From QHXQ01 sp036389395 (GTDB lineage: Bacteria > Acidobacteriota > Blastocatellia > Pyrinomonadales > Pyrinomonadaceae), in contig DASVPY010000017.1 of the NCBI GenBank assembly GCA_036389395.1, forward strand, positions 1 to 64,000: a DNA stretch of 64,000 nucleotides. Direction: 5' to 3'. The notes under the pieces were generated by a model that saw nothing but the letters and a program-made list of their open reading frames with translations, was not told the origin of the DNA and made no database searches. This document shows positions 38,516 to 47,112 of the stretch, piece by piece. Every line of letters begins with the position of its first letter. Position 1 is the stretch's first letter. Position numbers and translations under genes: made by a program.

Positions 38516-40627
38516 ATGATCCGTGTGTGGAGTTGGCGGGCCGCGAGCCCCTTGTGTGTGCTACTGGTGTTGACGGTCGCGTTCTGCGCTTCGGGCCGGC
38601 GCGGCCACGCGGCGGGCGCTCCGCCCGCGGCGCAGAAGGACAAGCCGGCGGCGAAAGCGACGCCGGCCGAGATACACGGCTTCGACACGGCGAACCTCGA
38701 CCGCGCGGCGAGCGCCTGCACGGACTTCAACCAGTTCGCCAACGGCGGCTGGGTCGGGCGCAACCCCGTGCCGCCCGCCTTCGCCCGCTGGGGCAAGTTC
38801 GAGGAGTTGCGCGAGAAGAACCTCGACGTGCTGCACGACATCCTCGAAGCCGCCGCGAAGAATCCGCGCGCGCGGCGCGGTAGCACCGAGCGGAAGCTCG
38901 GCGACTTCTACGCCGCCTGCATGGACGAGCCGCGGATCGAGGCCGCCGGCCTCAAACCCTTAGAACCGGAGTTCCAACGCATCGCCGCCATTGGCGACGT
39001 GGCCGGGCTGGACGAGCAGATCGCGCACCTGCACGAACTGGGCGTGCGCTCGCTCTTCGGCTTCGGCGCGGCGCAGGACTTCAAGAACTCGCAGGCCGTC
39101 ATCACGCAGGTCGTGCAGGGCGGCCTGACACTGCCCGACCGCGACTACTACACGAAGGACGACGAACGGCTGAAGGCCTTGCGCGCCGCTTACGTCAAGC
39201 ACGTCGCGCGGATGTTCGAGTTGGCGGGCGACAGCGACGCGGCGGCCGCGAAGAACGCGCAGACCGTCTTCGACATCGAGAAGCACTTGGCCGAGGCGTC
39301 GAAGACGCGCGTCGAGCGGCGCGAGCCGGCGAAGAACTACAACAAGCTGACGGTGGCGGAGCTAGGCCAACTGACGCCGCACTTCGACTGGGCCAACTAC
39401 CTGAAGCTGCGCGGGCTGGGGCAAGTCGAGTCCGTCAACGTCGGGCAGCCGGACTTCCTCAAGGCCGTGGACAAACTGCTGACCAACGTGCCCGTCGCCG
39501 ACTGGCAGACCTACCTGCGCTGGCAGGTGCTCAACGCGTCCGCGCCGCTGTTGTCGCGCGCCTTCGTCGAAGAGGACTTCAACTTCAACGGGCGCACGCT
39601 GTCGGGGACGCAGGAGATGCTGCCGCGCTGGAAGCGCTGCGTCGAGGGCACGGACGGGGCGCTCGGCGAGGCGCTGGGCGAGTTCTACGTGCGCAAGGCG
39701 TTCACGCCCGCGACGCGCGCCCGCGCGCAGCAGATGGTCAAGAACCTGATCGCCGCGCTGCACGAAGACTTGCCGACGCTCAACTGGATGAGCGACGAGA
39801 CGCGCCAGCGCGCCGCCGCCAAGCTCGACGCCTTCCTGCGCAAGATCGGCTACCCCGACACGTGGCGCAACTACGAGGCGCTCGACATCTCGCGCGGCTC
39901 CTACATCGAGAACGTGATCCACGCCAGCACGTTCGAGATCAAACGCAACGTCGGCAAGATCGGTCGGCCCGTGGATCGTACCGAGTGGGGCATGACGCCG
40001 CCGACCGTCAACGCCTACTACAACCCGTCCATGAACGAGATCGTCTTCCCCGCCGGCATCATGCAGCCGCCCTTCTTCGATCCGCTCGCCGACGACGCGA
40101 TCAACTACGGCGGCATGGGCGCGGTCATCGGGCACGAGATGACGCACGGCTTCGACGATCAGGGCGCGCAGTTCGACGCCGACGGCAACCTGAAGAACTG
40201 GTGGACGGAGACAGACCTGAAGAATTTCCGCGAGCGGACGGACTGCGTCGTCAAGCAGTTCGACGCCTACGAGGCCGAGCCGGGGCTACACCTGCAAGGC
40301 AAACTCGTGGTCGGCGAGAGCGTGGCCGACCTGGGCGGGCTGACGCTGGCTTACCGCGCGTTCCAGAAAGCGCAGGCCGGCAAACCCGGCAAACCGATTG
40401 ACGGCTTCACGCCGGAGCAGCGCTTCTTCCTCGCTTGGGCGCAGGTCTGGGCCAGTTCCATCCGGCCCGAAGAGGCGCGCCGCCGCGTCATCACCGACCC
40501 GCACCCGCTGGCGCGCTTCCGCGTCAACGGGCCGCTCTCGAACATGCCGCAGTTCGCCGCCGCCTACCAGTGCAAGAGCGGCGACCCGATGGTGCGCCCG
40601 CCCGAACAACGCTGCCAAATTTGGTGA
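38516..40627 (+). CDS. M13-family zinc metallopeptidase (neprilysin-like)
   Basis: 703 residues; AGAGGA precedes ATG 38516. A signal peptide (VLLVLTVAFCASG, residues 14-26; possible lipobox-like LTVAFC) is followed by the M13 N-terminal domain (DFNQFANGGWVGRNPVPP). The zinc site is intact: VIGHEMTHGFDDQGAQFD (HExxH at 540-544) with the third ligand in GESVADLGGLTLAY. The late motif VNGPLSNMPQFAAAYQCKSG is conserved. It should degrade peptides in the periplasm or outside. It ends just before a strong hairpin terminator. Confidence 0.93.
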   Translation: MIRVWSWRAASPLCVLLVLTVAFCASGRRGHAAGAPPAAQKDKPAAKATPAEIHGFDTANLDRAASACTDFNQFANGGWVGRNPVPPAFARWGKFEELREKNLDVLHDILEAAAKNPRARRGSTERKLGDFYAACMDEPRIEAAGLKPLEPEFQRIAAIGDVAGLDEQIAHLHELGVRSLFGFGAAQDFKNSQAVITQVVQGGLTLPDRDYYTKDDERLKALRAAYVKHVARMFELAGDSDAAAAKNAQTVFDIEKHLAEASKTRVERREPAKNYNKLTVAELGQLTPHFDWANYLKLRGLGQVESVNVGQPDFLKAVDKLLTNVPVADWQTYLRWQVLNASAPLLSRAFVEEDFNFNGRTLSGTQEMLPRWKRCVEGTDGALGEALGEFYVRKAFTPATRARAQQMVKNLIAALHEDLPTLNWMSDETRQRAAAKLDAFLRKIGYPDTWRNYEALDISRGSYIENVIHASTFEIKRNVGKIGRPVDRTEWGMTPPTVNAYYNPSMNEIVFPAGIMQPPFFDPLADDAINYGGMGAVIGHEMTHGFDDQGAQFDADGNLKNWWTETDLKNFRERTDCVVKQFDAYEAEPGLHLQGKLVVGESVADLGGLTLAYRAFQKAQAGKPGKPIDGFTPEQRFFLAWAQVWASSIRPEEARRRVITDPHPLARFRVNGPLSNMPQFAAAYQCKSGDPMVRPPEQRCQIW

Positions 40628-40649
40628 GCCGGGCAGACACCCAAACGCG

Positions 40650-40690
40650 GCGCGGGGCGACGATCACTTGATCGTCGCCCCGCGCTTTAT
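40650..40690. terminator. Strong bidirectional hairpin terminator
   Basis: A perfect 17-bp stem: GCGCGGGGCGACGATCA (40650-40666) and its complement (40669-40685) with a two-base loop, followed by TTTAT. The opposite strand reads GTTTGG after the stem. It lies between convergent genes (M13 peptidase and the minus-strand gene at 40707). Confidence 0.9.
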
Positions 40691-40706
40691 CGTGTTGGTC
40701 TCGCAA

Positions 40707-42338
40707 CTAGCTCACCGCCGAGCCGATCCAGGTGGCCCAGTTGGTCGGGGCGGCGGCGTAGAGGCTGTAGAACCAGATGAGTTGGCCGTTGACCGGGTCG
40801 GCGGCGATGCCCGCGTAGTCGCCCCAGCGGTTCACGCCGTTGGCGGGGTTGTTGTAGTTGGCCGTGCCGGCTTTAAGTAAGAAGCTGCCCAGGAGCGCGC
40901 CGGGCGGGTCGGTCGCCTTGCGCCCGGTGAAGTAGACGGAGGCGAACTCGCCCGTGCCGCTGCGCGAGAAGACCATGATCATGTTGCCGCTGCCGTCCGG
41001 CATCACGGCCGGGTAGAAGTAGTGCAGCTTCTTCGCGCCGAAGACGCCCTGCTGCGTCAACGCGCCGGTCGCCGCCTCAAGCTGGAACCAGTGGACGGCG
41101 GCGACGTTCGTGCCGTCGCCCCAGTTGTGCCGCGTGGTCAGCGCGCACCAGACCGAACCGCCGCGGAAGACGGCGTTCAGCACGCGCGTGTCGCCAGAGT
41201 CCAAAGTCTTACCGCCGCCCTTCTGCTTCGCCTGCGGCGGCAGCGCGTACTGGCTCGTCGTGACGGTGCGGCGCGTGAGCGTGGGCGTGCCGAGCGGGTC
41301 TTTGAGCGCCCAGAGCGAGAGCTTGTCCACGGGCGCGGTCGAGCCGGGGAAGTAGGAGTTGACGAGGTACTGCACCTGCGGCGCGCCGTGGGTGTGGCAC
41401 GGCTGGACGGTGAAGGCCAGCGAGCCGTCGGCGTTCTTCAGCTTCACGAGGTCTTTGTAGGTCGCCGCGCCGCCCGCGTAGACGACGCTCTTGGGCACGA
41501 CGCGCACTTTGGCGTACTGGAAGTCGCCGTCGAAGAGGAACATGTTTGCCGTCAGGTAGAGCGCGTGTGCGTCCACGCCGAGGGCGGGGTAGTCGGCCCA
41601 GTTGTTCGTCTTGGTCGTGCCGTCCTTGGCCGCGTCGAACGAGTAGTTCCACCAGCCGCCGAGCGGGTCGGCCGTCTTCGAGACGGAGAGCAGGAACCAG
41701 GAGCGGTTCGGACTCTCCGTGAAGGCCACGGCCAGCAGGACGAAGCGGCGCGCGTGCTGATCGTAGAGCGCCTTGGGATCGAAGATCGTCGCGCCCTTGA
41801 CCGCCACGCCCGCGAACCACTGCGTCAGCGTGCGCGGCGGCAGCAGCGCCGCGCCCGTCCGGCTGAAGACGGCGACGGAGGAGTTGACCGACGCGAGCAC
41901 GTGATCCGGCCCGACCGCCAACGTGCAGTCGGGCGGGACCCAGTTGGTGAAGGGGATGCCGGCGAAGTTGACGGCGGGCGTGGGCGCGGCGGCGGGCGCG
42001 GCCGTGGGTGCGAGTGCCGCCGGCATGGCCGCGGCCGGCCCGCCCGCCAGCAGCGCCAGTTCGGGCCGCTTGCCCGACTTGTCGCGCGAGACCTTCGCGT
42101 CCGCGAGCGCGAGCAGCTTCGCCTTGATGGCGTCCTCCTTGATCCGGTAGACCTCTTCGCGCGGGAGCGGGTAGCGGGTCGTGCCGGGGCGCGGGACGTT
42201 GACCTCGACCGGGGCCCTGCTCGCGGTCACGGCCTCGGACAACTGCGCGCTCGGCTCGTAGGTCTTGCCGCGGCTCTTGGTGTGTACCTCGCGGGCCTTG
42301 CCTCTGTGCGGCGTGGGGGCGCTTGGGTCTTTCGGCAT
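40707..42338 (-). CDS. Beta-strand-rich protein of unknown function
   Basis: 543 residues from ATG 42338, which has AAGGAG seven bases upstream. Residues 1-120 are basic then Ala/Pro-rich. From about 125 on, repeated strands and turns suggest a beta-propeller or lectin-like fold: CTLAVGPDHVLASVNSSVAV, NRSWFLLSVSKTADPLGGWW and RWGDYAGIAADPVNGQLIWF. DPVNGQLIW and TLAVGPDHV recur in secreted bacterial proteins of this type. No convincing signal peptide is seen, which is odd. Role unknown. Confidence 0.7.
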   Translation of the reverse strand: MPKDPSAPTPHRGKAREVHTKSRGKTYEPSAQLSEAVTASRAPVEVNVPRPGTTRYPLPREEVYRIKEDAIKAKLLALADAKVSRDKSGKRPELALLAGGPAAAMPAALAPTAAPAAAPTPAVNFAGIPFTNWVPPDCTLAVGPDHVLASVNSSVAVFSRTGAALLPPRTLTQWFAGVAVKGATIFDPKALYDQHARRFVLLAVAFTESPNRSWFLLSVSKTADPLGGWWNYSFDAAKDGTTKTNNWADYPALGVDAHALYLTANMFLFDGDFQYAKVRVVPKSVVYAGGAATYKDLVKLKNADGSLAFTVQPCHTHGAPQVQYLVNSYFPGSTAPVDKLSLWALKDPLGTPTLTRRTVTTSQYALPPQAKQKGGGKTLDSGDTRVLNAVFRGGSVWCALTTRHNWGDGTNVAAVHWFQLEAATGALTQQGVFGAKKLHYFYPAVMPDGSGNMIMVFSRSGTGEFASVYFTGRKATDPPGALLGSFLLKAGTANYNNPANGVNRWGDYAGIAADPVNGQLIWFYSLYAAAPTNWATWIGSAVS

Positions 42339-42353
42339 TCGCAACTCCTTTCG

Positions 42354-42605
42354 TCAGCGGGTGGAAGGGTCTTCCTGCGCGGGCGCGTCCGACGGCGCGG
42401 GCGCATCTCCGGCGCGCTCCTTCTGGCGCTCGTACTCGGCCTGACTGACGGGCCGGCCGTGCGCGACGCTCAGCGGCCCGCCCGCGGACGGCGCGGGGTC
42501 GTCCTGCATGCGCGCGCGCGGGTCGTAGTCGTGCGCGCCCGTCTCCGCGCGGCCTTCGTCGGTCAGGCAGGCGGCCGGCTCGTCCGTCTCGTGCTGCTTC
42601 GGCAT
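42354..42605 (-). CDS. Small acidic hydrophilic protein (83 residues)
   Basis: ATG 42605 has GAGGAGAG upstream. The product is disordered-looking and rich in Asp, Glu, Pro and Ala (MPKQHETDEPAACLTDEGRA ... VSQAEYERQKERAGDAP). No membrane segment. It ends 15 bases before the start of the minus-strand gene at 42338, so they probably share a transcript. Family not recognised. Confidence 0.6.
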   Translation of the reverse strand: MPKQHETDEPAACLTDEGRAETGAHDYDPRARMQDDPAPSAGGPLSVAHGRPVSQAEYERQKERAGDAPAPSDAPAQEDPSTR

Positions 42606-42797
42606 GACTTTACTCTCCTCGTCCTGACGTTCGTGATCCGAGACTGGTCGGGCGATTATCCGGCGCGCCCGCGGCGCGAAGCAAGACGCGAAGACGCACC
42701 TGTGCGACTTCACATTTTAGATCAGCTTCTCTCCGTGTCGTCCCGTGCCGGCTTCGTGTACCCTGTGTTGACCGGCCCCGTTCGATCCGAGGCAGAC

Positions 42798-43520
42798 GTG
42801 AGTCCCGACAGACGCCAGCACCGCGGCGCGCACCCAGCCGACCAGGAGTTGTTCGCCCCGGCGCGGCACGCGGCGCTGCGCACGGCGACCGCCGAGTTGT
42901 CCTGGCTGCTCAGCCGCGGCTACGCGCAGACGGCCGCGCTGAAACTGGTCGGCGACCGCCACGCCCTGCGCGAGCGGCAACGCGCGGCCGTAGCGCGCGC
43001 CGCCTGCTCCGACATCAGCCGCGCACGCCGCGCACAGACCTGTCTCGCCCCCGACGCACTCCGGGGCGTACGCGTCATCGTGGACGGCTTTAATCTGATC
43101 GTAACGCTCGAAGCGATCTTGGGCGGCGGCCCCATCATCCTCGGCCGCGACGGCTGCCTGCGCGATCTCTCAAGCGTACACGGCTCGTACCGCGCGGTGG
43201 CGGAGACCGAGGCGGCCGTCACACTGATCGGCGAGAGCCTGGCGGCGGCGGGCGTGGCGGCGGCGCACTGGCTGCTCGACCGGCCCGTCTCGAACAGCGG
43301 CCGGCTGGCCGCGCGGCTCAGAGAAATGGCCGCGGCGCGCGCCTGGCCCTGGACGGTCGAACTCGCGTTCAACCCCGACGCGCTGCTGCGCGCCGCGGAC
43401 GCGGTCGCCGTCACCTCCGACTCGGCGATTCTCGACGGCGCGGCGCGTTGGCACAACCTCGCCGCGCACCTGCACGCGCAAGGGCGTCTGCGCCCGTGGC
43501 TCATAGACCTCTGCGTCTAG
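42798..43520 (+). CDS. DUF434-type protein
   Basis: 240 residues from GTG 42798 (weak GAGG upstream). Conserved stretches: LRTATAELSWLLSRGYAQTA, KLVGDRHALRERQRAAVARA, RVIVDGFNLIVTLEAILGGG and HWLLDRPVSNSGRLA. These match my recollection of DUF434 proteins, whose DGFN segment resembles PIN/NYN nuclease-like folds. Two Asp-rich ends, VTSDSAIL and the DGFN site, could form an acidic cluster. No function is established. Confidence 0.75.
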   Translation: MSPDRRQHRGAHPADQELFAPARHAALRTATAELSWLLSRGYAQTAALKLVGDRHALRERQRAAVARAACSDISRARRAQTCLAPDALRGVRVIVDGFNLIVTLEAILGGGPIILGRDGCLRDLSSVHGSYRAVAETEAAVTLIGESLAAAGVAAAHWLLDRPVSNSGRLAARLREMAAARAWPWTVELAFNPDALLRAADAVAVTSDSAILDGAARWHNLAAHLHAQGRLRPWLIDLCV

Positions 43521-43529
43521 CGCGTGCGC

Positions 43530-43853
43530 TCAGGTCTTGGCGGTCGGCTGTTGCTGGTAGTGCGCTACCAGGTCTTCGAGCGTCAGGCGCGTTTCGATGG
43601 GCAGTTCGTCGAACATGACGCCGAAGCCGACGCCCGGCATGTGGTAGCGCACCTGCGTGCGCACGACGAGCGGGTCGGGCGCGCTAAACCGCAAGAAGAC
43701 CGTCTGCTCAAACTGCGCCGCGTCCTCCGTCTGCACGAAGCAGCCGCCGACGCTAAGACTGGTGATGCGCGCCTGCCGCGCGCACTCGTCGGTCGGCCCC
43801 CAGTCAATGTACAGAGACACGCGGACGCGCGGATGCCTGCGTCGTTCACTCAC
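43530..43853 (-). CDS. PilZ-domain protein
   Basis: 107 residues, a single PilZ domain. The c-di-GMP-binding motifs are present: basic RRRHPRV at the N-terminus and (D/N)xSxxG represented by SLSVGGC. The remaining strands fit the six-stranded barrel (FLRFSAPDPLVVRTQVRYHM). It should bind cyclic-di-GMP made or degraded by proteins such as the GGDEF-EAL protein at 20 kb, and act on an unknown partner. The first motif residue before SxxG is Leu, so binding is not assured. Confidence 0.85.
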   Translation of the reverse strand: MSERRRHPRVRVSLYIDWGPTDECARQARITSLSVGGCFVQTEDAAQFEQTVFLRFSAPDPLVVRTQVRYHMPGVGFGVMFDELPIETRLTLEDLVAHYQQQPTAKT

Positions 43854-43962
43854 AACGTTAGACTCCTGCTTCGCGGCCTCGGCTGTTAGAACACATGCGC
43901 GCGGGCGGCGAGGGCCGGCGGCGCTTGTCGCGGGCCAGTATAGAACAGACGCGCGGGCGGTG

Positions 43963-44877
43963 TCAGGTCGGTTGGTGCGCGCGCGTGTCCGCGGGGGCGC
44001 AGAAGAGTTCGTGGAGGACGCCGCGCAGCCGCACGTGCCCGATCAGCGTGCGCAGGTAGCAGGCGAAGCCGTGCAGGCGCGGGCGTGCCGTCGTGCTCTG
44101 CGCGCACGCCGCGACGATCTCGTCGGCCTGGCGCTCGAACTCCTCCCAGTCGCGGTACATCAGGAAGTGCAGACTCTCTTCGCGGAAGGCGCGGAGCTGG
44201 CGCGCGAGCGCGTCGCCCGCGGCCCCCGTCTGATCGGCTTCGTTGACGACCTCGTAGAGCGACAACAAATCCTGGTAGAGCCGCAGGGACTGTTCGCGCC
44301 GCTCGCGCACGTCGGAAAATAACGAGGCCACGTCGAGCGTCGGCTCGAAGACCTGTGCGAGCGCGGCCGTGGCCTGCTGGAAGCAGTTGGCGAGCAGCCC
44401 GGCGGCGCGCGCCGCCTCCGCGCGCGTCAGATGGCGCGGCACGACCAACTCGCCCAACTCGCCCGCGAAGACGCGCCGCAGCTCGTGGCTGACGGCGAAG
44501 CTCGCGCCGTCGAGCGCCGCGCGCAGCGGCGCATCGAGGCCTTCCAGCGTCAGCCCTTCCTCGTCTATGAACTTGACCATCGCGCGCGCGCGCTCGTGTA
44601 CGAGCCGCAGGATGAGGTGCGCGCCGACGGGCACGCCGCCCTGCCGCAAACCCTCTTCGAGAAAGTGCAGCCGGTCGAGCAGGATCGTGAGCGCCGAGAA
44701 GACGTGGCGCAACAACTCGCGCACAACCGGCGGCTCGACGGCGAGCACGAGCAGAGCGAGTTCTTCCGGCAACTCGGCCGCGGCGCACGGCGCGAACTGC
44801 GCCGCGCGCGTCCGCGGCGGGCCTTGCGCGGCGCGTGCGACGGCCGATTCGTTCATCAAGCGGAGACTCTCGTCCAT
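43963..44877 (-). CDS. Helical protein of unknown function
   Basis: 304 residues, almost wholly alpha-helical: EELALLVLAVEPPVVRELLR, LTILLDRLHFLEEGLRQGGV and LRLYQDLLSLYEVVNEADQT. No signal peptide or clear membrane segment. Scattered Cys residues lie in the last third (AACAQS, GFACYL, HELFCAP). It is transcribed away from the family B hairpin and the second PilZ gene. I do not recognise the family. Confidence 0.6.
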   Translation of the reverse strand: MDESLRLMNESAVARAAQGPPRTRAAQFAPCAAAELPEELALLVLAVEPPVVRELLRHVFSALTILLDRLHFLEEGLRQGGVPVGAHLILRLVHERARAMVKFIDEEGLTLEGLDAPLRAALDGASFAVSHELRRVFAGELGELVVPRHLTRAEAARAAGLLANCFQQATAALAQVFEPTLDVASLFSDVRERREQSLRLYQDLLSLYEVVNEADQTGAAGDALARQLRAFREESLHFLMYRDWEEFERQADEIVAACAQSTTARPRLHGFACYLRTLIGHVRLRGVLHELFCAPADTRAHQPT

Positions 44878-45013
44878 CGGATGTTGACAGTGCGGCTGCG
44901 ACCGAAATTAACGGGGCGAGGTGGGGTTCGGGGCTGACGACACGGAGCAGGCGCTCCGTCTCTCAATTTACGAAACTCGCGCCGCGCCGGTCAACACCTT
45001 TCTCCGCATGATC

Positions 45014-45067
45014 CTTCGCGGCCTTTGCGGTTGAGGCCGAAAACCCTTAACCGCAAAGGCCGCGAAG
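45014..45067. repeat. CGCAAAGGCCGCGAAG-type hairpin (family B)
   Basis: CTTCGCGGCCTTTGCGGTT (45014-45032) and AACCGCAAAGGCCGCGAAG (45049-45067) are perfectly complementary over 19 bp with a 16-base loop. Extra CGCAAAGG words follow to 45090. Confidence 0.9.
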
Positions 45068-45205
45068 AGAACCGCAAAGGTACGCAAAGGGAGTTTTCCT
45101 CCGGTGGATTTCCGTTTGCCTGTCATTCGCCGTCGGGCTTGGACAGTCCTTGTAAATGAACTAGACACGAGGGTTGAGTGGACGAAGCGGCGGGCGAAAA
45201 AATTC

Positions 45206-45234
45206 TTTACAGACCGGGCGCGCGGTGCTAATTT
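45206..45234 (+). promoter_or_regulatory. Probable promoter of the PilZ gene at 45440
   Basis: TTTACA (45206-45211), 17-bp spacer, TAATTT (45229-45234) preceded by TGC (extended -10). It implies a leader of about 200 bases. Confidence 0.5.
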
Positions 45235-45439
45235 GCTCTGGCTCTGCGGAAACTTTTTTGTTCGTAAGGACTTAGCTTCCCCTCGCCCGCATTCCCTAGT
45301 TAGCTTCCCATAGCAATCCACGCATTAACTTGCGGGCCAAGCTGAACGCTCCGCGCGTTTCGTGTCCGCCCGTGTCGTTCCGACGCTCGAACATGGGCAG
45401 ACGCGTTGAGCGTCAGTGTCGTCGAAGGAGGGTAGTCAG

Positions 45440-45913
45440 GTGAGGCTGTTAAGCTCCATCGTAGTCCGTGCGGCGGGCTTGCTGGGCGGCTACAGTTACG
45501 CGCGTGGGCGGGCCTTGCGCCTGCCGGTTAACGTCTCCTTGTTACACGTCAAGTCGGCGGCGGTCAGCGTGCCGTGCTCGGCGGCCGTGCCGGGCTACCT
45601 GCTCAACATCAGCCGGACGGGGCTGGCGCTCGTGCTGCCGTCGCTGCGCTTCGGCAACCGCTTCCTGGTAAGCGAGCACCCGCCGCTGGGCGTGCGGGTC
45701 GAACTGCCGGGCGGGTCGGTCAACATACAGATCGCGCCCGTGCGCTACGACCGGCTGCAAGAGGGGCCGGCCGAGTACGGTTACGTCATCGGCGGGCGCA
45801 TCGTGCGCATGACGGAGGCCGACCGCCAGCGGCTCGCGCGCCACATCGAAGGGCTGAAGAAGAAGACCCGCCTCGCGCCGGTCGGCCACGCGCGCGACGC
45901 GCAACGCGCCTGA
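45440..45913 (+). CDS. PilZ-domain protein with hydrophobic N-terminus
   Basis: 157 residues from GTG 45440, preceded by AAGGAGGG. The body shows PilZ-like strands with the D/NxSxxG-type motif NISRTGLAL and later EYGYVIGGRIVRM. The usual RxxxR motif is not obvious. The N-terminal segment (LLSSIVVRAAGLLGGY) is hydrophobic and may contact the membrane. The tail is basic (EGLKKKTRLAP). It may be a degenerate c-di-GMP receptor; a family A hairpin follows. Confidence 0.7.
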   Translation: MRLLSSIVVRAAGLLGGYSYARGRALRLPVNVSLLHVKSAAVSVPCSAAVPGYLLNISRTGLALVLPSLRFGNRFLVSEHPPLGVRVELPGGSVNIQIAPVRYDRLQEGPAEYGYVIGGRIVRMTEADRQRLARHIEGLKKKTRLAPVGHARDAQRA

Positions 45914-45987
45914 AGCGTCCCGCCTTTCTCTCAGACTCACCTAAGCCCGCCCGTCGCGTCTTGCGCGTAGCGCGCGGCCGTTCTTAA

Positions 45988-46070
45988 CACAGAGGGCACA
46001 GAGTTAGCACAGAGGACACGGTTAAGAACTCTGTGTACTCTGTGGATACTCTGTGCCCTCTGTGTTGATC
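45988..46070. repeat. CACAGAGG-type hairpin (family A, short form)
   Basis: Left arm AACACAGAGGGCACAGAG and further words; right arm CTCTGTGCCCTCTGTGTT. It sits between convergent PilZ and ChaN genes. Confidence 0.87.
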
Positions 46071-46097
46071 TGATCGTCGGTTAAAGTCAACCGCAAA

Positions 46098-47039
46098 TTA
46101 GAAACGACCTGAGGCGGCGGTGGTCGTGAGGATCACGAAGTCGCCGAGGCCGCCGTGCTCTTTCTGGTCGAACGGCTGGTCGGCCGGGGCGGGGCGGATG
46201 GTGACGACGAGTTGGCGCGTCTGCGGCCGCAGCGCGCGCAGTTGTTCGGGCACGCCGAGCCGGCTCTCGCTGTGGAAGCCGCCGTTGACGTGCAGCACGA
46301 GCGCCTGCGGCTGCCGCTTCAACTCCGACGCGATGGAGTAGGCCATCGTCGCGTCGCGCAAGGCCTGCGCGTCGAGCAGGAACGGGTTGGCGTGCGCGCC
46401 CATCTGCGCGCCGCCCATCGCGAGGCTGAACTTCTCGGCGTAGGCGGCCGAGGGCTGACCGTAAGGCAGCGGCGCGAGTTGCGCGAGCGCGGCCGGCGCG
46501 AGCGACTTGAGCGCGTCGCGCCCGAGCCGCCCCACGCGGTTCACGTAACGCTCCGGCGCGTTGGCGGCGACGACCGGCAGTTGGTGCTCGCGCGCGAACT
46601 CGACGAGCGGCCGGTAGTCGGTCTCGTAGTTGTTCCAAGGCCGGCTGGCCGCGCGGAAGTGTTTCTCCTGAATCAGCCCGGCGAGGTACTCGTCCAAAAC
46701 GAGTTGCACGTCGCGCTCGAACATCTCCAACGAGAGGACGAGCGGCCGCGTGGCGTGCCCCTGCGCGCCGCCGCGGGCGAGGCGCGCGAACGCGCCCTGC
46801 AACAGTTGCAGTTCGAGTTGGTGCGCGGTGGCGTCGTTGTGTATCTCGCCCACGTAGACGACCTCGCTGGCCGCGGCGGCGTCGAGCACCTGTTCGATGG
46901 TCGCGGGTTTGCCGCTGGCGTCGAAGACGCGGTAGTTGGTCACGGCCGACACCTCCTGCGAAGGGGCGCGCGCCGGTAGCGCGAGCAGCGCGAGCAGGGC
47001 AGCGAGCGTAAAGTTGAGCAGGCGTTGCGTGTGTCTCAT
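46098..47039 (-). CDS. ChaN-family haem-uptake-like lipoprotein/protein
   Basis: 313 residues. A signal peptide occupies 1-26 (FTLAALLALLALPARA). ChaN landmarks: VVYVGEIHNDATAHQLELQL, LVLSLEMFERDVQLVLDEYL and WNNYETDYRPLVEFAREH; these carry the conserved haem-contact and metal-like residues of the family. The last part, LVLHVNGGFHSESRLGVPEQ, is typical. It is exported and probably binds haem or iron; no lipobox cysteine is seen. It is divergent from hrpB. Confidence 0.88.
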   Translation of the reverse strand: MRHTQRLLNFTLAALLALLALPARAPSQEVSAVTNYRVFDASGKPATIEQVLDAAAASEVVYVGEIHNDATAHQLELQLLQGAFARLARGGAQGHATRPLVLSLEMFERDVQLVLDEYLAGLIQEKHFRAASRPWNNYETDYRPLVEFAREHQLPVVAANAPERYVNRVGRLGRDALKSLAPAALAQLAPLPYGQPSAAYAEKFSLAMGGAQMGAHANPFLLDAQALRDATMAYSIASELKRQPQALVLHVNGGFHSESRLGVPEQLRALRPQTRQLVVTIRPAPADQPFDQKEHGGLGDFVILTTTAASGRF

Positions 47040-47112
47040 AAAGTCACCTCGCGCTCGGCGCGCGTCCGCCGCCGATTGTAACTGATTTTGAAAGCGCGTT
47101 TAATTAACGCGC

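Larger units (their letters stand above)
44878..45439. other. Divergent intergenic region
   Basis: 562 bases between divergent genes. It holds a family B hairpin (45014-45067), a promoter-like sequence for the PilZ gene (45206-45234) and a roughly 200-base probable leader. I see no further gene. Confidence 0.55.

Noticed and set aside
41022..42797. Long open frame upstream of the DUF434 gene
   Set aside because: It is antisense to the minus-strand genes at 40707-42605; only the part from GTG 42798 carries conserved residues.
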